NCBI GenBank assembly: GCA_016931855.1
Contig: JAFGDZ010000030.1
Location: 1 to 64,000, forward strand
Direction: 5' to 3'
Length of the DNA stretch: 64,000 nt
Source: Bacteroidales bacterium
GTDB taxonomy: Bacteria; Bacteroidota; Bacteroidia; Bacteroidales; Tenuifilaceae
A program made the translations under genes and the position numbers. The notes under the pieces are model-generated. The model was not told the DNA's origin. It saw nothing but the letters and a program-made list of their open reading frames with translations, and searched no databases. This document shows, piece by piece, positions 24,450 through 33,655 of this stretch (within the stretch, counting starts at the first letter, position 1; every line of letters starts with the position of its first letter).

Positions 24450-25487
24450 ATGTTTAGATTTTCAAATCCAGAATATCTCTATTTGCTACTGGCAATTCCA
24501 GCATTAGTGGCGTTATATTTTGGCGTTCACTATAGTCGTAAAAGGGCTTTGCAGCGCTTTGGCAATATCAACTTGCTTAAGCAGCTAATGCCCGAATCAT
24601 CGCCTAAAAGGGGATGGATTAAGCTCTCCTTTTTTCTGCTGGCTCTTGCCTTTGTTGTAATTGGAGTTGCAGGGCCTCAGTTTGGCTCTAAGCTAACCGA
24701 GGTTAAGCGCAAGGGAATTGAGCTAATTATTGCCCTTGATGTTTCTAACAGCATGATGGCCGAGGATATTAAACCCAACAGGCTAGAGCGTGCAAAGCTG
24801 GCCATTTCGCAGCTGGTAGATAGGCTCTCCAGCGACCGCATTGGGCTAGTTGTTTTTGCTGGCGATGCCTACGTGCAGCTTCCCGTTACTGGCGATTACA
24901 TGTCGGCAAAAATGTTCCTGTCATCAATAAACCCAGGCATTGTTCCCAAGCAGGGAACAGCCATAGGCTCTGCCATTAACCTAGCTGTGAGCTCATTTAG
25001 CCCACAGCCCGAAACAAAAAAGGTTATTATCGTGATATCCGATGGTGAGAACCACGAGGACGACCCAATTGGTGCAGCAACAAAAGCAGCCGAGCAGGGA
25101 GTTATAGTTCACACAATTGGTATCGGTTCCCCCCAAGGGGCACCAATACCCGTTAAGGGTAGCGGTGGCCAGCAAGCGCTTTGGAAAGATGAAAAGGGTG
25201 GGGTTGTGGTTACCCGTCTCGATGAGGAAACGCTATCAAAAGTAGCCGTTTCAGGTAAAGGGAAGTACATTCGCGCATCGAATGTGCAAATTGGATTACT
25301 GCCGCTGTTTGATGATATAAGCAAAATGGAGAAGGTTGATATGAAGGAGAAGGTTTACTCCGAATTCGACGACCAGTTCCAGTACCCTTTTGCAATTGCT
25401 TTACTACTGCTACTAATTGAGTTCTCCATTCTCGACAGAAGGAATAAGTGGCTGCAGAAGTTGAACCTTTTTAAGGAGGATATTTAG
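24450..25487 (+). CDS. batB: BatB, VWA domain membrane protein
   Basis: A 345-residue paralog of BatA: N-terminal membrane segments (about 9-26 and 58-75), VWA domain with MIDAS DVSNS (D97, S99, S101) and the following motif VVIGVAGPQFGS just before it. The C-terminal membrane helix FAIALLLLLIEFSIL precedes a short basic tail. It directly abuts batC (stop at 25487, ATG at 25488), implying translational coupling. Confidence 0.92.
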   Translation: MFRFSNPEYLYLLLAIPALVALYFGVHYSRKRALQRFGNINLLKQLMPESSPKRGWIKLSFFLLALAFVVIGVAGPQFGSKLTEVKRKGIELIIALDVSNSMMAEDIKPNRLERAKLAISQLVDRLSSDRIGLVVFAGDAYVQLPVTGDYMSAKMFLSSINPGIVPKQGTAIGSAINLAVSSFSPQPETKKVIIVISDGENHEDDPIGAATKAAEQGVIVHTIGIGSPQGAPIPVKGSGGQQALWKDEKGGVVVTRLDEETLSKVAVSGKGKYIRASNVQIGLLPLFDDISKMEKVDMKEKVYSEFDDQFQYPFAIALLLLLIEFSILDRRNKWLQKLNLFKEDI

Positions 25488-26231
25488 ATGAGTACTAAGT
25501 TTAAATACGCTACTTTCGTTCTCGTTTTGCTGTTTGGCATTACCGCTACAGCACTGGCTCAAAGTGAGAAAAAATCTATTCGACAAGGAAACAGAGCATT
25601 CAAATCCGAAGAGTATAACGATTCCGAAATTGACTACCGCCGTGCGTTGGAGGTAAACCCTGCATCGTTTAAAGCATCCTTTAATCTTGGCGATGCCCTT
25701 TACAAGCAGGAAAAATACGACGAGGCGGTTCGTACCTTTGATGAGATAAAAGCCTCGAATGTGGACAATGCGCAAAAAGCCAATGTGTACTACAACTTAG
25801 GCAATACCCTTTATAAGCAGGAAAAGTACAAGGAGAGCGTTGAGGCTTACAAGGATGCGCTTCGCCTTAACCCTAGTGACACCCAAACAAAGTATAACCT
25901 ATCCCAAGCACAGCGTAAGCTTAAAGACCAACAGAATAACGAGCAGAATAAGGACAATAAGGATAATAAGGACAACAAAGACAATAAAGATAACAACGAG
26001 CAAAATAACGACGATAAGGATAAGAATAGCGAGAACAAGGACAACAATAAGGATAATAAGCCAAATAACGAGAACAATAATCAGCAACAAAAACCCCAGC
26101 CGCAAAATATCTCTCCCGAAGACGCACAGCGAATTCTGGAGGCCATGCAGAATAACGAGAAGGATGTTCAGAAGCGAGTAAAGGAGCAACAGGCCAAGGC
26201 GGCAAAGGTTAAGGTAAAAAAAGATTGGTAA
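25488..26231 (+). CDS. batC: BatC, TPR protein with Asn/Lys/Asp-rich segment
   Basis: A 247-residue secreted protein. Signal peptide ends near ALAQ (residue 25). Three TPR units occupy about residues 28-140 (RQGNRAFKSEEYNDSEIDYRRAL, NLGDALYKQEKYDEAVRTFDEI, NLGNTLYKQEKYKESVEAYKDALRLNP). Residues about 145-206 are a low-complexity tract of N, K, D, E and Q (NKDNKDNKD type repeats). A short C-terminal helix with DAQRILEAMQNNEKDVQKRVKEQ follows. In other Bat systems BatC forms a complex with BatB and BatA. Confidence 0.9.
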   Translation: MSTKFKYATFVLVLLFGITATALAQSEKKSIRQGNRAFKSEEYNDSEIDYRRALEVNPASFKASFNLGDALYKQEKYDEAVRTFDEIKASNVDNAQKANVYYNLGNTLYKQEKYKESVEAYKDALRLNPSDTQTKYNLSQAQRKLKDQQNNEQNKDNKDNKDNKDNKDNNEQNNDDKDKNSENKDNNKDNKPNNENNNQQQKPQPQNISPEDAQRILEAMQNNEKDVQKRVKEQQAKAAKVKVKKDW

Positions 26232-26284
26232 GATATTGATAACAAGTAAGGTTATAGTCATATAGCACTTTAAGAACCGTACGT

Positions 26285-28090
26285 ATGAAACGATTTAGCA
26301 TATTTCTGGGTTTTATTGCATTACAGTGGGTTAGCGCATTGGCTCAAAATGTTGAGTTCACGGCCACAGCACCCAATGTAGTTGCAAAAGGGGAGCAGTT
26401 TAGGTTAACCTTTTCGCTAAATGCCGAGCCCAAAGAGTTTAATCCACCAGGTATTCAGAATTTTGATGTGCTTGCTGGGCCCAGCTTATCAACAAGTACT
26501 AGTGTTCAGGTTATTAATGGATCGGTAACACGAGCGGTAAACTATTCCTATACCTTTATACTTGAAGCCGCTAAAGAGGGCAAATTTACCATTGGTTCTG
26601 CCACTGCTACTGTTAACAAAAAGGAGTACACCACAAGCCCAATAACCATTGAGGTTGTTAAGGGCGATGAACCTGCGCGTACCAATACCAATCAGAATGC
26701 GGCAGGGGCAAGGGGAACCGAGGTTTCTAAGTCAGACTTATTCCTTGTTGTTCAGCTAAATAAAAGCAAGGTGTATAGAGGCGAACCTGTACTGGCAACA
26801 GTTAGGCTATATAGCCGTTTTCAGCTAGTCGATTTGGCCGACCCCAAGCTCCCAACCTTAAATGGATTCTGGAATCAAACCATTGAACTACCTGATGGCA
26901 TTAAGGTTGAAGGTGTAAACCTAAACGGGAAAATTTACCAGTCGGCAGTGCTTAAGCAGTACCTGCTTTTTCCCCAAAAATCAGGAAAACTGGTTATCGA
27001 CCCATTTGAGATTGTTGTTGTGTACCAGCAACGTTCAAATGCCCAGCGTTCTGTTTTCGACGATTTTTTTGGAATGACCGAAACCTACCGTAAGCGCGTT
27101 GCCAGCGAACCCGTAACCGTAAACGTAAAGGATTTACCCGATGGTGCACCCGCTTCATTCTCTGGTGCTGTTGGATCATTTAAGATTGAAGCCAAAACCG
27201 ATAAATCAAGCGTAAAATCAAATGAGGCAATAACCTACAGGGTTAAAATTTCGGGGAAGGGCAACTTACAGCTAATTGAAACGCCCAAAGTGTCATTCCC
27301 TGCTGGCTTTGAGGTGTTCGACCCCAAGGTGGCCGATAGCTACCGCTCAACCCTCAATGGTGTTTCTGGTTCAAAAACGTACGAGTTTGTTTCCATTCCT
27401 AGAACATCAGGAGATTATTCCCTTGAGCCTTTTGAGTTTACCTATTTCGACCCCTCGGCACAAGCATACAAAACCCTAACAGCTAGCGCTATGCCAATAT
27501 CCGTTATCTCCGATGGTAACGATACCGGTCTAGTTCAGATCTCTGGATTAGGGAAAGAGGATATCAAGTTTATAGGAAAAGACATTCGCTTTATAAAATC
27601 AGACTTTGCAGTTAAACGCAGAGGACAACTTTTATTTGGATCACCCCTGTATTGGCTCTTTTTCCCAATCTCAATTATGGTATTTATTCTGGTTGCCTAC
27701 TATATTTCTCGCCACCGTGAGCTAATTAGCAATGTAGCCTTAATTAAGAACAAGAGGGCAACCAAGGAAGCAAAGCGAAGGCTAAAAGAGGCACAAAAGC
27801 ATCTAATTGCCGACAATAAGGATAAATTCTACGAGGAACTGCTTAGGGCTTTGTGGGGTTTTATTTCCGATAAGCTAATGATTCCCGTATCTGTTCTTAA
27901 TAAGGATAATGTACATCAGCATTTAATTGATTTAAAGGTTGATGAAGATATTCTGGTTGAACTGGAACTAGCGCTATCGGAGTGCGAGATGGCGCAGTAC
28001 TCGCCAATAAAGGGGCATTCGCACATGGACGAGCTCTATAATAAGGTTCATGCAGCCATTAGTAAGCTTGAAAGCGCTATTGGAAAATAA
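26285..28090 (+). CDS. batD: BatD, oxygen-tolerance-like membrane protein
   Basis: A 601-residue protein: signal peptide (ending SALAQ), a long periplasmic part of repeated beta-sandwich units (about 22-440: VEFTATAPNVVAKGEQFRLTF, DLFLVVQLNKSKVYRGEPVLATVRLYSRF, FKIEAKTDKSSVKSNEAITYRVKISGKGNL), one transmembrane helix (PLYWLFFPISIMVFILVAYYI, about 455-475) and a helical cytoplasmic domain of about 125 residues. This is the BatD architecture. It follows batC by 53 bp. Confidence 0.92.
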   Translation: MKRFSIFLGFIALQWVSALAQNVEFTATAPNVVAKGEQFRLTFSLNAEPKEFNPPGIQNFDVLAGPSLSTSTSVQVINGSVTRAVNYSYTFILEAAKEGKFTIGSATATVNKKEYTTSPITIEVVKGDEPARTNTNQNAAGARGTEVSKSDLFLVVQLNKSKVYRGEPVLATVRLYSRFQLVDLADPKLPTLNGFWNQTIELPDGIKVEGVNLNGKIYQSAVLKQYLLFPQKSGKLVIDPFEIVVVYQQRSNAQRSVFDDFFGMTETYRKRVASEPVTVNVKDLPDGAPASFSGAVGSFKIEAKTDKSSVKSNEAITYRVKISGKGNLQLIETPKVSFPAGFEVFDPKVADSYRSTLNGVSGSKTYEFVSIPRTSGDYSLEPFEFTYFDPSAQAYKTLTASAMPISVISDGNDTGLVQISGLGKEDIKFIGKDIRFIKSDFAVKRRGQLLFGSPLYWLFFPISIMVFILVAYYISRHRELISNVALIKNKRATKEAKRRLKEAQKHLIADNKDKFYEELLRALWGFISDKLMIPVSVLNKDNVHQHLIDLKVDEDILVELELALSECEMAQYSPIKGHSHMDELYNKVHAAISKLESAIGK

Positions 28091-28125
28091 GGTTGTACTA
28101 TTGTAAGAACAAAAGACGTTAATCA

Positions 28126-28884
28126 ATGAAAAGGATTATTTTTCTGCTGCTAGTTACTCTTAGCACAACAACATATTCTTTTGGACAAAGCCATTTAGAC
28201 TCCCTTTCTATGGCAAATAGATTATACTCCGAGGGAAAGTTTGATAAAGCAGCACAGCTGTACGAGTCGGTAATTAAAATGGGGCACGAATCCCCAGAGC
28301 TGTACTATAATTTAGGCAATTCGTACTTTAAACAGCAAAGAATTGCCTCGGCCATTCTAAACTACGAGCGTGCAGCGCTTCGTAATCCTTCCGATGAGGA
28401 TATACTCTTTAACCTTGAGCTGGCTCGCTCTTTTACCGTTGATAGGATTGAACCAATTCCTACCTTTTTCTTAGTATCTTGGATTAGCTCTATTAGCTCG
28501 TGGCTCTCATCAAATGCATGGGCGTATCTGTCTATTTGCTTTTTTACTATAGCGCTTGCATTTACTGGCTTTTTTATGCTATCGAACCGTATAAACCGCA
28601 AAAAGCTAGCGTTTACAATGAGTGTTGTTGCAGTTGTTTTTACTGTACTTACCGCAACATTTAGCGCAAAGCAGCGCAATTTGCTAATCAAGCATAACTA
28701 TGCTATTGTTTTTAAATCCGTTGTACCCGCTAAGAGTTCTCCCGATACTAGTGGCAAGGATCTCTTTATTCTCCATGCTGGCACTAAGGTTAAAATAACC
28801 AATACGCTAGGACAGTGGTATGAGATTCGGCTTGCCGATGGTAACAAAGGGTGGATTTCGCATACCGATATTGTTAGGATATAA
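28126..28884 (+). CDS. batE: BatE, TPR and SH3 protein
   Basis: A 252-residue protein: signal peptide (ending FGQ, about residue 21), two TPR-like units (MANRLYSEGKFDKAAQLYESVI, ELYYNLGNSYFKQQRIASAILNYERAALRNP), two membrane helices (about 128-150 and 163-183) and a C-terminal bacterial SH3 domain (AIVFKSVVPAKSSPDTSGKDLFILHAGTKVKITNTLGQWYEIRLADGNKGWI). Last gene of the Bat operon, 36 bp after batD. The SH3 module suggests contact with the cell wall. Confidence 0.9.
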   Translation: MKRIIFLLLVTLSTTTYSFGQSHLDSLSMANRLYSEGKFDKAAQLYESVIKMGHESPELYYNLGNSYFKQQRIASAILNYERAALRNPSDEDILFNLELARSFTVDRIEPIPTFFLVSWISSISSWLSSNAWAYLSICFFTIALAFTGFFMLSNRINRKKLAFTMSVVAVVFTVLTATFSAKQRNLLIKHNYAIVFKSVVPAKSSPDTSGKDLFILHAGTKVKITNTLGQWYEIRLADGNKGWISHTDIVRI

Positions 28885-29023
28885 GGGGCTGGTATTTGGT
28901 TCTAGTTTCTCCCTATAACTAGTAACTAGCGCATTATATTCCTCTTCTATCTATTATTTAACATCTAACGTCTAACCCCCCAAACATTTCAACCAGCACT
29001 TGAACAAATGCACCATTTAGTCG

Positions 29024-29040
29024 TTATACGTAATGTATAA
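29024..29040. promoter_or_regulatory. Dyad TTATAC-N5-GTATAA upstream of the E2 gene
   Basis: A perfect 6-bp inverted repeat with a 5-bp centre, 27 bp before the E2 start codon. It is operator-like in size and place, but short and AT-rich, so chance is possible. Confidence 0.3.
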
Positions 29041-29066
29041 TTAATCTAAATAAACATAAAGGTGTA

Positions 29067-30383
29067 ATGTCAAAGTTCGAGATAAAAATGCCCAAAATGG
29101 GTGAGAGTGTTGAACATGCAACAATCACCAACTGGTTTGTAACCGAAGGCTCTAAAGTTGAGGAGGATGATGTTCTGCTAGAGATAGCCACCGATAAAGT
29201 TGATTCGGAAATACCGTCACCCGTATCGGGAGTAGTGGAAAAGGTTCTGTTTAAGCTAAATGATGTTGTTCCTGTAGGGGAGGTGATTGCCATAATAGAA
29301 ACCGAACCAGGATCTGAATCAGAAAGCAAGGTGGAGCAAACCATCATCGGTGGTTCTACTGGTGAGCCTCAAGAAGCTAGGTCCAATGCAGAGAACGAAC
29401 AATCAGCTTCAAATGCTATAAAATCGGAGTCAGGCCGGTTCTACTCGCCATTAGTTAAAAGCATTGCTGCAGGGGAGGGCGTTTCTGTTAAGGAACTTGA
29501 TTCCATTGGCGGCACTGGTGTAGGTGGCAGGGTAAAAAAGGATGACCTGCTAAAGTACATCGAAAGCAAAGGCTCAAAACCAATAGCTGCTACAAGTGAA
29601 AAAACACAAACAGAGGTAAAGGCAGCTCCAACACAGGAAGAGCCTAAGCCAAAGGTAAGCGCATCGGTATCGTCTGGCGACGAAATTATTCAAATGGACA
29701 GAATGCGTAAGCTCATTGCCGAGCATATGGTTCGGTCTAAGCAAGTATCTCCACATGTTACCAATATGGTGGAAGCCGATGTTACCTCAATGGTTGAGTG
29801 GCGCAAAAGGGTAAAGGATACTTGGGAGCGTAAGTACAAAACCAAGCTAACCTACATGCCAATATTCATTGAGGCTGCGGCAAGAGCTCTTCGCGATTTC
29901 CCTATGGTAAACGCCTCGGTTGATGGCGATAATATCATTATAAAAGCTAACGTTAACATAGGAATCGCCGTAGCAAAACCCGATGGGAACCTAATTGTTC
30001 CCGTTATTAAAGGTGCCGATAAGCTAAACCTAGCTGGTTTAGCATCCCAGATGAACTCACTTGCCGATGCTGCCCGCTCAAACAAGCTCTCGCCCGATGA
30101 TATACAGGGAGGTACATTCTCCATTACCAACTTTGGCACGTTCCGTAACGTAATGGGAACCCCAATAATTTCTCAGCCCCAAATAGCCATTCTGGCTACA
30201 GGAACAATAGAGAAGAAGCCTGCTGTAGTTGAAACCCAGTATGGCGATATTATTGTCCCAAGGCATAAGATGTTCCTGAGCCTATCGTACGATCATCGTG
30301 TAGTTGATGGAGTGCTAGGCGGGTCATTCTTAAGGCGTGTGGCCGATTACCTAGAGCAATTTGATGGTTCAAGAGAGGTTTAG
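29067..30383 (+). CDS. 2-oxo acid dehydrogenase E2 (dihydrolipoamide acyltransferase)
   Basis: A 438-residue E2. The single lipoyl domain (about 1-78) has the lipoylated lysine K44 in EIATDKVDSEIPSP. A flexible Ser/Glu-rich linker is followed by the peripheral subunit-binding domain (about 126-165: YSPLVKSIAAGEGVSVKELDSIGGTGVGGRVKKDDLLKYI), a second linker, and the catalytic domain with LSYDHRVVDG near residue 410. Acyl specificity cannot be set from sequence alone, but the fused E1 next door is of the branched-chain type. E1 follows in 36 bp; no E3 is nearby. Confidence 0.92.
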   Translation: MSKFEIKMPKMGESVEHATITNWFVTEGSKVEEDDVLLEIATDKVDSEIPSPVSGVVEKVLFKLNDVVPVGEVIAIIETEPGSESESKVEQTIIGGSTGEPQEARSNAENEQSASNAIKSESGRFYSPLVKSIAAGEGVSVKELDSIGGTGVGGRVKKDDLLKYIESKGSKPIAATSEKTQTEVKAAPTQEEPKPKVSASVSSGDEIIQMDRMRKLIAEHMVRSKQVSPHVTNMVEADVTSMVEWRKRVKDTWERKYKTKLTYMPIFIEAAARALRDFPMVNASVDGDNIIIKANVNIGIAVAKPDGNLIVPVIKGADKLNLAGLASQMNSLADAARSNKLSPDDIQGGTFSITNFGTFRNVMGTPIISQPQIAILATGTIEKKPAVVETQYGDIIVPRHKMFLSLSYDHRVVDGVLGGSFLRRVADYLEQFDGSREV

Positions 30384-30418
30384 GTTCCCCCATTTGTGTA
30401 AAATAAACTCATTGTATA

Positions 30419-32473
30419 ATGGCATATATTCGTAGAAACGATAAACCCTTTGGTATTAAGCAAACACCAAAGGAAACCCTAGAAAAGTGGTACTACCTAA
30501 TGGCACTTGGCCGCACTCTCGATGAGCGCGCTCCAAACTACCTAAAGCAAGCCATAGGATGGAGCTACCATGCACCTTACGCGGGGCACGATGGCATTCA
30601 GCTGGCCATAGGCCAAGTATTCGAAAAAAATGTCGATCATCTTTTCCCATACTACCGCGATATGCTTACCGCTATCTCGGCAGGCATGACTGGCGAGGAG
30701 ATTATCCTAAACGGAATATCCAAGGCTACCGATCCCTCTAGCGGCGGCAGGCACATGTCTAACCACTTTGCAAAGCCAGAGTGGAATGTACATAATGTAT
30801 CTAGCTGCACTGGCAATCATACCCAGCAAGCATCGGGTGTTGGCCGAGCATTCAAGCGCTACAACCATAAAGGGGTTGTGATTAGCTCGCAGGGCGAGTC
30901 CTCTGTGTCCGAAGGATATGTTTACGAGGCCATTAATGGAGCCTCAAACGAGGAGCTACCTGTAATATTCGTATTGCAGGACAATGGCTATGGTATTAGC
31001 GTTCCCAAGAAGGATCAAACGGCCAATAGAAAAGCCGCCAATAACTTTCTTGGCTTTAAAAACCTTCAGGTTTTTCATTGCAATGGAAAGGATGTGTTCG
31101 ATTCTATGAACACCATGAACGAGGCTAAAAAGTGGGTTATTGAGAACCAAAAGCCAGCCATTGTTCACGCTAGCTGCGTTCGTATCCACTCTCACTCCAA
31201 CTCCGATAGGCATGAGCTATACCGCGATAAAGGAGAGCTAGAGTACGTTCAGGCTGCCGATCCCTTGGCTAAGTACAGGCGTATGCTAATTAGCTATGGC
31301 CGCTTTACAGAGGATGAGCTAAATGCCATAGACGAAAAGGTGAAGCAAGAGGTAAAAGCAGCCCACAAAGCCGCCATGGCTGCTCCCGATCCCGATCCAA
31401 AATCGATATACGATTTCCTTTTCCCCGAAGCATACGCTGCTACCAAGTTTGGCAACGGCTCTCATAACGAAACAGGAACACCTGTAAAGCTTATTGAGGC
31501 TCTAAACACTACCCTTAAGGAGGAGTTTAGGAATAATCCCGATACCTTTATTTGGGGACAGGATATGGCCAATAAGGATAAAGGTGGTATATTCAACGTA
31601 TCTAAAGGGTTGCAGCAGGAGTTTGGCCCAGAACGCGTTTTTAATGGCCCCATTGCCGAGGATTATATTCTTGGTACAGCCAATGGAATGAGCCGGTACT
31701 CCGATAAGCTTAGGCTAGTTGTAGAGGGAGCCGAATTTGCCGATTACTTTTGGCCTGCCATGGAGCAATTCGTAGATTCTGCTCACGACTACTGGCGCTC
31801 AAACGGTAAATTCTCCCCCAATATTACCATTCGATTGGCGTCTGGCGGCTACATTGGTGGAGGATTGTACCATTCCCAAAACATCGAGTCGGCACTGGCC
31901 TCTATACCAGGAGTAAGAATTGTTTATCCATCCTTTGCCGACGATGCCGCTGGACTACTTCGCACATCGATACGCTCCAAAGGCATAACCGTTTTTATGG
32001 AGCCCAAAGCGCTATACAACAGCTCTAAAGCGGCAACAGCCGTTCCCGATGGCTTCGAGGTTCCCTTTGGTAAAGCTCGCATTAGAAGGGAAGGTACCGA
32101 TCTTTCCATTATAACCTACGGAAACACTACTCATATGAGTATTGATGCGGCAGAAAGGCTAGAAAAAGAGTTTGGTTACAAGGCGGAAGTTGTTGATATT
32201 CGTTCACTTGTACCCTTGGATAAAGAAACCATCATTGCATCAATTAAAAAAACATCAAAGGCGCTCATTGTTCACGAGGATAAGGTGTTTGCCGGTTTTG
32301 GCGGCGAACTTGCCGCAATAATTGCCGAAGACGCATTTTCTTTTCTCGATGGGCCAGTTAAACGGATTGGGGCAACAAATACTCCCGTTGGTTTCAACAG
32401 AATACTTGAGGCGGCAATTCTGCCTAACGAGCAAAAAATCTTTGATGCGGCATTATCACTTATCAAATACTAA
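30419..32473 (+). CDS. 2-oxo acid dehydrogenase E1, fused alpha/beta subunits
   Basis: A 684-residue thiamine-diphosphate enzyme. The alpha part (about 1-345) has HDGIQLAIG, GRHMSNHFAKPEWN and the ThDP-binding region SQGESSVSEGYVYEAINGASNEELPVIFVLQDNGYGIS. The beta part (about 355-684) has LIEALNTTLKEEF, GPERVFNGPIAEDYILGTANGMS and the C-terminal domain VVDIRSLVPLD. The fusion is common in Bacteroidota and is annotated as branched-chain or pyruvate-like 2-oxoacid dehydrogenase E1. The ThDP motif reads GES rather than GDG, as in relatives of this fusion. Confidence 0.92.
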   Translation: MAYIRRNDKPFGIKQTPKETLEKWYYLMALGRTLDERAPNYLKQAIGWSYHAPYAGHDGIQLAIGQVFEKNVDHLFPYYRDMLTAISAGMTGEEIILNGISKATDPSSGGRHMSNHFAKPEWNVHNVSSCTGNHTQQASGVGRAFKRYNHKGVVISSQGESSVSEGYVYEAINGASNEELPVIFVLQDNGYGISVPKKDQTANRKAANNFLGFKNLQVFHCNGKDVFDSMNTMNEAKKWVIENQKPAIVHASCVRIHSHSNSDRHELYRDKGELEYVQAADPLAKYRRMLISYGRFTEDELNAIDEKVKQEVKAAHKAAMAAPDPDPKSIYDFLFPEAYAATKFGNGSHNETGTPVKLIEALNTTLKEEFRNNPDTFIWGQDMANKDKGGIFNVSKGLQQEFGPERVFNGPIAEDYILGTANGMSRYSDKLRLVVEGAEFADYFWPAMEQFVDSAHDYWRSNGKFSPNITIRLASGGYIGGGLYHSQNIESALASIPGVRIVYPSFADDAAGLLRTSIRSKGITVFMEPKALYNSSKAATAVPDGFEVPFGKARIRREGTDLSIITYGNTTHMSIDAAERLEKEFGYKAEVVDIRSLVPLDKETIIASIKKTSKALIVHEDKVFAGFGGELAAIIAEDAFSFLDGPVKRIGATNTPVGFNRILEAAILPNEQKIFDAALSLIKY

Positions 32474-32484
32474 CCATTAGCACT

Positions 32485-33003
32485 ATGGCAAAAAAAGAGA
32501 TAAAGGCGGCGCTTATATACAGCTTTGCCACAAAAAAAACGTCAACAGCAGCTAAGCTAATTAAGGAGAACCTTAACGAGCTTAACCTTACCGAGATTGA
32601 TGCAGAAGGCTTAAACGCTGGTGAACTGGAACAGTACGATATACTAATTGCTGGCGCTGCCACCTGGTTTGATGGCGAGCTACCCACCTTCTGGGATGAG
32701 CAAATACCTGCACTTGAGGATTTAAACCTAAAGGGAAAGCACGTTGCTCTATTTGGCATAGGGAACCAAGTTGAATACCCAGAGCACTTTGGCGATTCCA
32801 TTGGCCTTTTGGCCGACGTTTTTGCATCAACAAGTGCCAAAATAATTGGGGCTACAAGTACAGAGGGCTACACCTTTGAGGACTCAAAATCGGTACGCAA
32901 CAACCAGTTTGTGGGCCTTATGCTAGATTTTGAAAATCAGCATAATCTTAACGAATCGCGTATCGAAAACTGGTGTAAACAACTCAAAAAGCAGTTAACC
33001 TAG
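32485..33003 (+). CDS. Flavodoxin
   Basis: A 172-residue long-chain-type flavodoxin. The FMN phosphate loop is SFATKKTSTAAKLI (about residues 13-26, SxATxxT). The second FMN loop region is AGAATWFDGELPTFWDE, and the third is GIGNQVEYPEHFGDS. It is a one- or two-electron carrier. It starts 12 bp after the E1 gene, so it may be co-transcribed with the 2-oxoacid dehydrogenase genes, although such complexes normally pass electrons to NAD through E3. Confidence 0.93.
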   Translation: MAKKEIKAALIYSFATKKTSTAAKLIKENLNELNLTEIDAEGLNAGELEQYDILIAGAATWFDGELPTFWDEQIPALEDLNLKGKHVALFGIGNQVEYPEHFGDSIGLLADVFASTSAKIIGATSTEGYTFEDSKSVRNNQFVGLMLDFENQHNLNESRIENWCKQLKKQLT

Positions 33004-33064
33004 CTATTCATACTATTTTTAGCTCGATATTTCCGTAAACTCCCTCCAAAATTTGGTGAGAACA

Positions 33065-33095
33065 TTTGATTTTCATGTTTATGTTTTTAAATTTG
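33065..33095 (+). promoter_or_regulatory. Promoter of the first siaC-like gene
   Basis: TTTG (33065-33068), 19 nt, TAAATTTG (33088-33095), an exact consensus pair, 42 nt before the start codon. Confidence 0.78.
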
Positions 33096-33136
33096 TTTGC
33101 TTTTGAAAGAGAAATGAAATAATTCAAAAATATACT

Positions 33137-33529
33137 ATGATGGATGTTCTAAGCATTAAGGGAACACGGGAAACTCCAGAAATTCTGTTAAACAAGGATA
33201 AGGGAATATTTGAAATCAAAGGGAAGTCATTACCCGAGGATGTTAAAGAGTTTTATAATCCTGTTTTGCGGTGGTTTGAGAATTACTTGCTTAATCCAAA
33301 TCAGCAAACCGTGCTTAAAGTTAAAATGGATTATTTTAACACCGCCTCTTCTAAGATGATCCTAGAGATTTTTGAGCTGCTGCAGGAACTTTTTGATAAA
33401 GGGAATGAAGTTGCTATCGAATGGTACTATATGGCCGACGATGAGGACATGGAAGATGCTGGTCAGGACTATTCTGACCTAGTCAAAATTCCGTTTAAGT
33501 TCATTAGCTCGCAAACCGTTACCGATTAG
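33137..33529 (+). CDS. SiaC family regulatory phosphoprotein (DUF1987), paralog 1
   Basis: A 130-residue single-domain protein of the SiaC/DUF1987 family: TRETPEILLNKDKGIFEIKGKSLPEDVKEFYNPVLRWFENYL, then the phosphosite block MDYFNTASSKMILEIFELL with T69 matching the Thr phosphorylated in Pseudomonas SiaC. In Pseudomonas, unphosphorylated SiaC activates a diguanylate cyclase, and SiaB kinase and SiaA phosphatase control it. No such partner is near here. It has its own promoter and terminator. Start may be either of two adjacent ATGs. Confidence 0.88.
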   Translation: MMDVLSIKGTRETPEILLNKDKGIFEIKGKSLPEDVKEFYNPVLRWFENYLLNPNQQTVLKVKMDYFNTASSKMILEIFELLQELFDKGNEVAIEWYYMADDEDMEDAGQDYSDLVKIPFKFISSQTVTD

Positions 33530-33534
33530 TTTTA

Positions 33535-33562
33535 GAAGCCTCTATTTGAGGCTTCTTTTTTA
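33535..33562 (+). terminator. Terminator of siaC-like paralog 1
   Basis: The perfect stem AGAAGCCTC/GAGGCTTCT with a 5-nt loop is followed by TTTTTTA, beginning 6 nt after the stop. Confidence 0.88.
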
Positions 33563-33616
33563 CTATCAGCCATTTTGCAAATTTGGCTCCCGCTGTATTT
33601 TTTTATCTTTTTTACA

Positions 33617-33624
33617 TAGATTTG
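33617..33624 (+). promoter_or_regulatory. -7 box of siaC-like paralog 2
   Basis: TAGATTTG matches TAnnTTTG, 32 nt before the start. The position 19 nt upstream reads TGTA rather than TTTG, so the promoter is weaker than that of paralog 1. Confidence 0.5.
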
Positions 33625-33655
33625 TCTTTTACCTTGTGTGTTGTAACGTAACAGA

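Noticed and set aside
25840-26261. Several long open frames on both strands over batC
   Set aside because: They come from the simple-sequence Asn/Lys/Asp tract, which lacks stops in most frames.
30419-32473. Frameshift fusion of separate E1 alpha and beta genes
   Set aside because: The frame is open throughout with a proper linker, and the fused form is common in this phylum.
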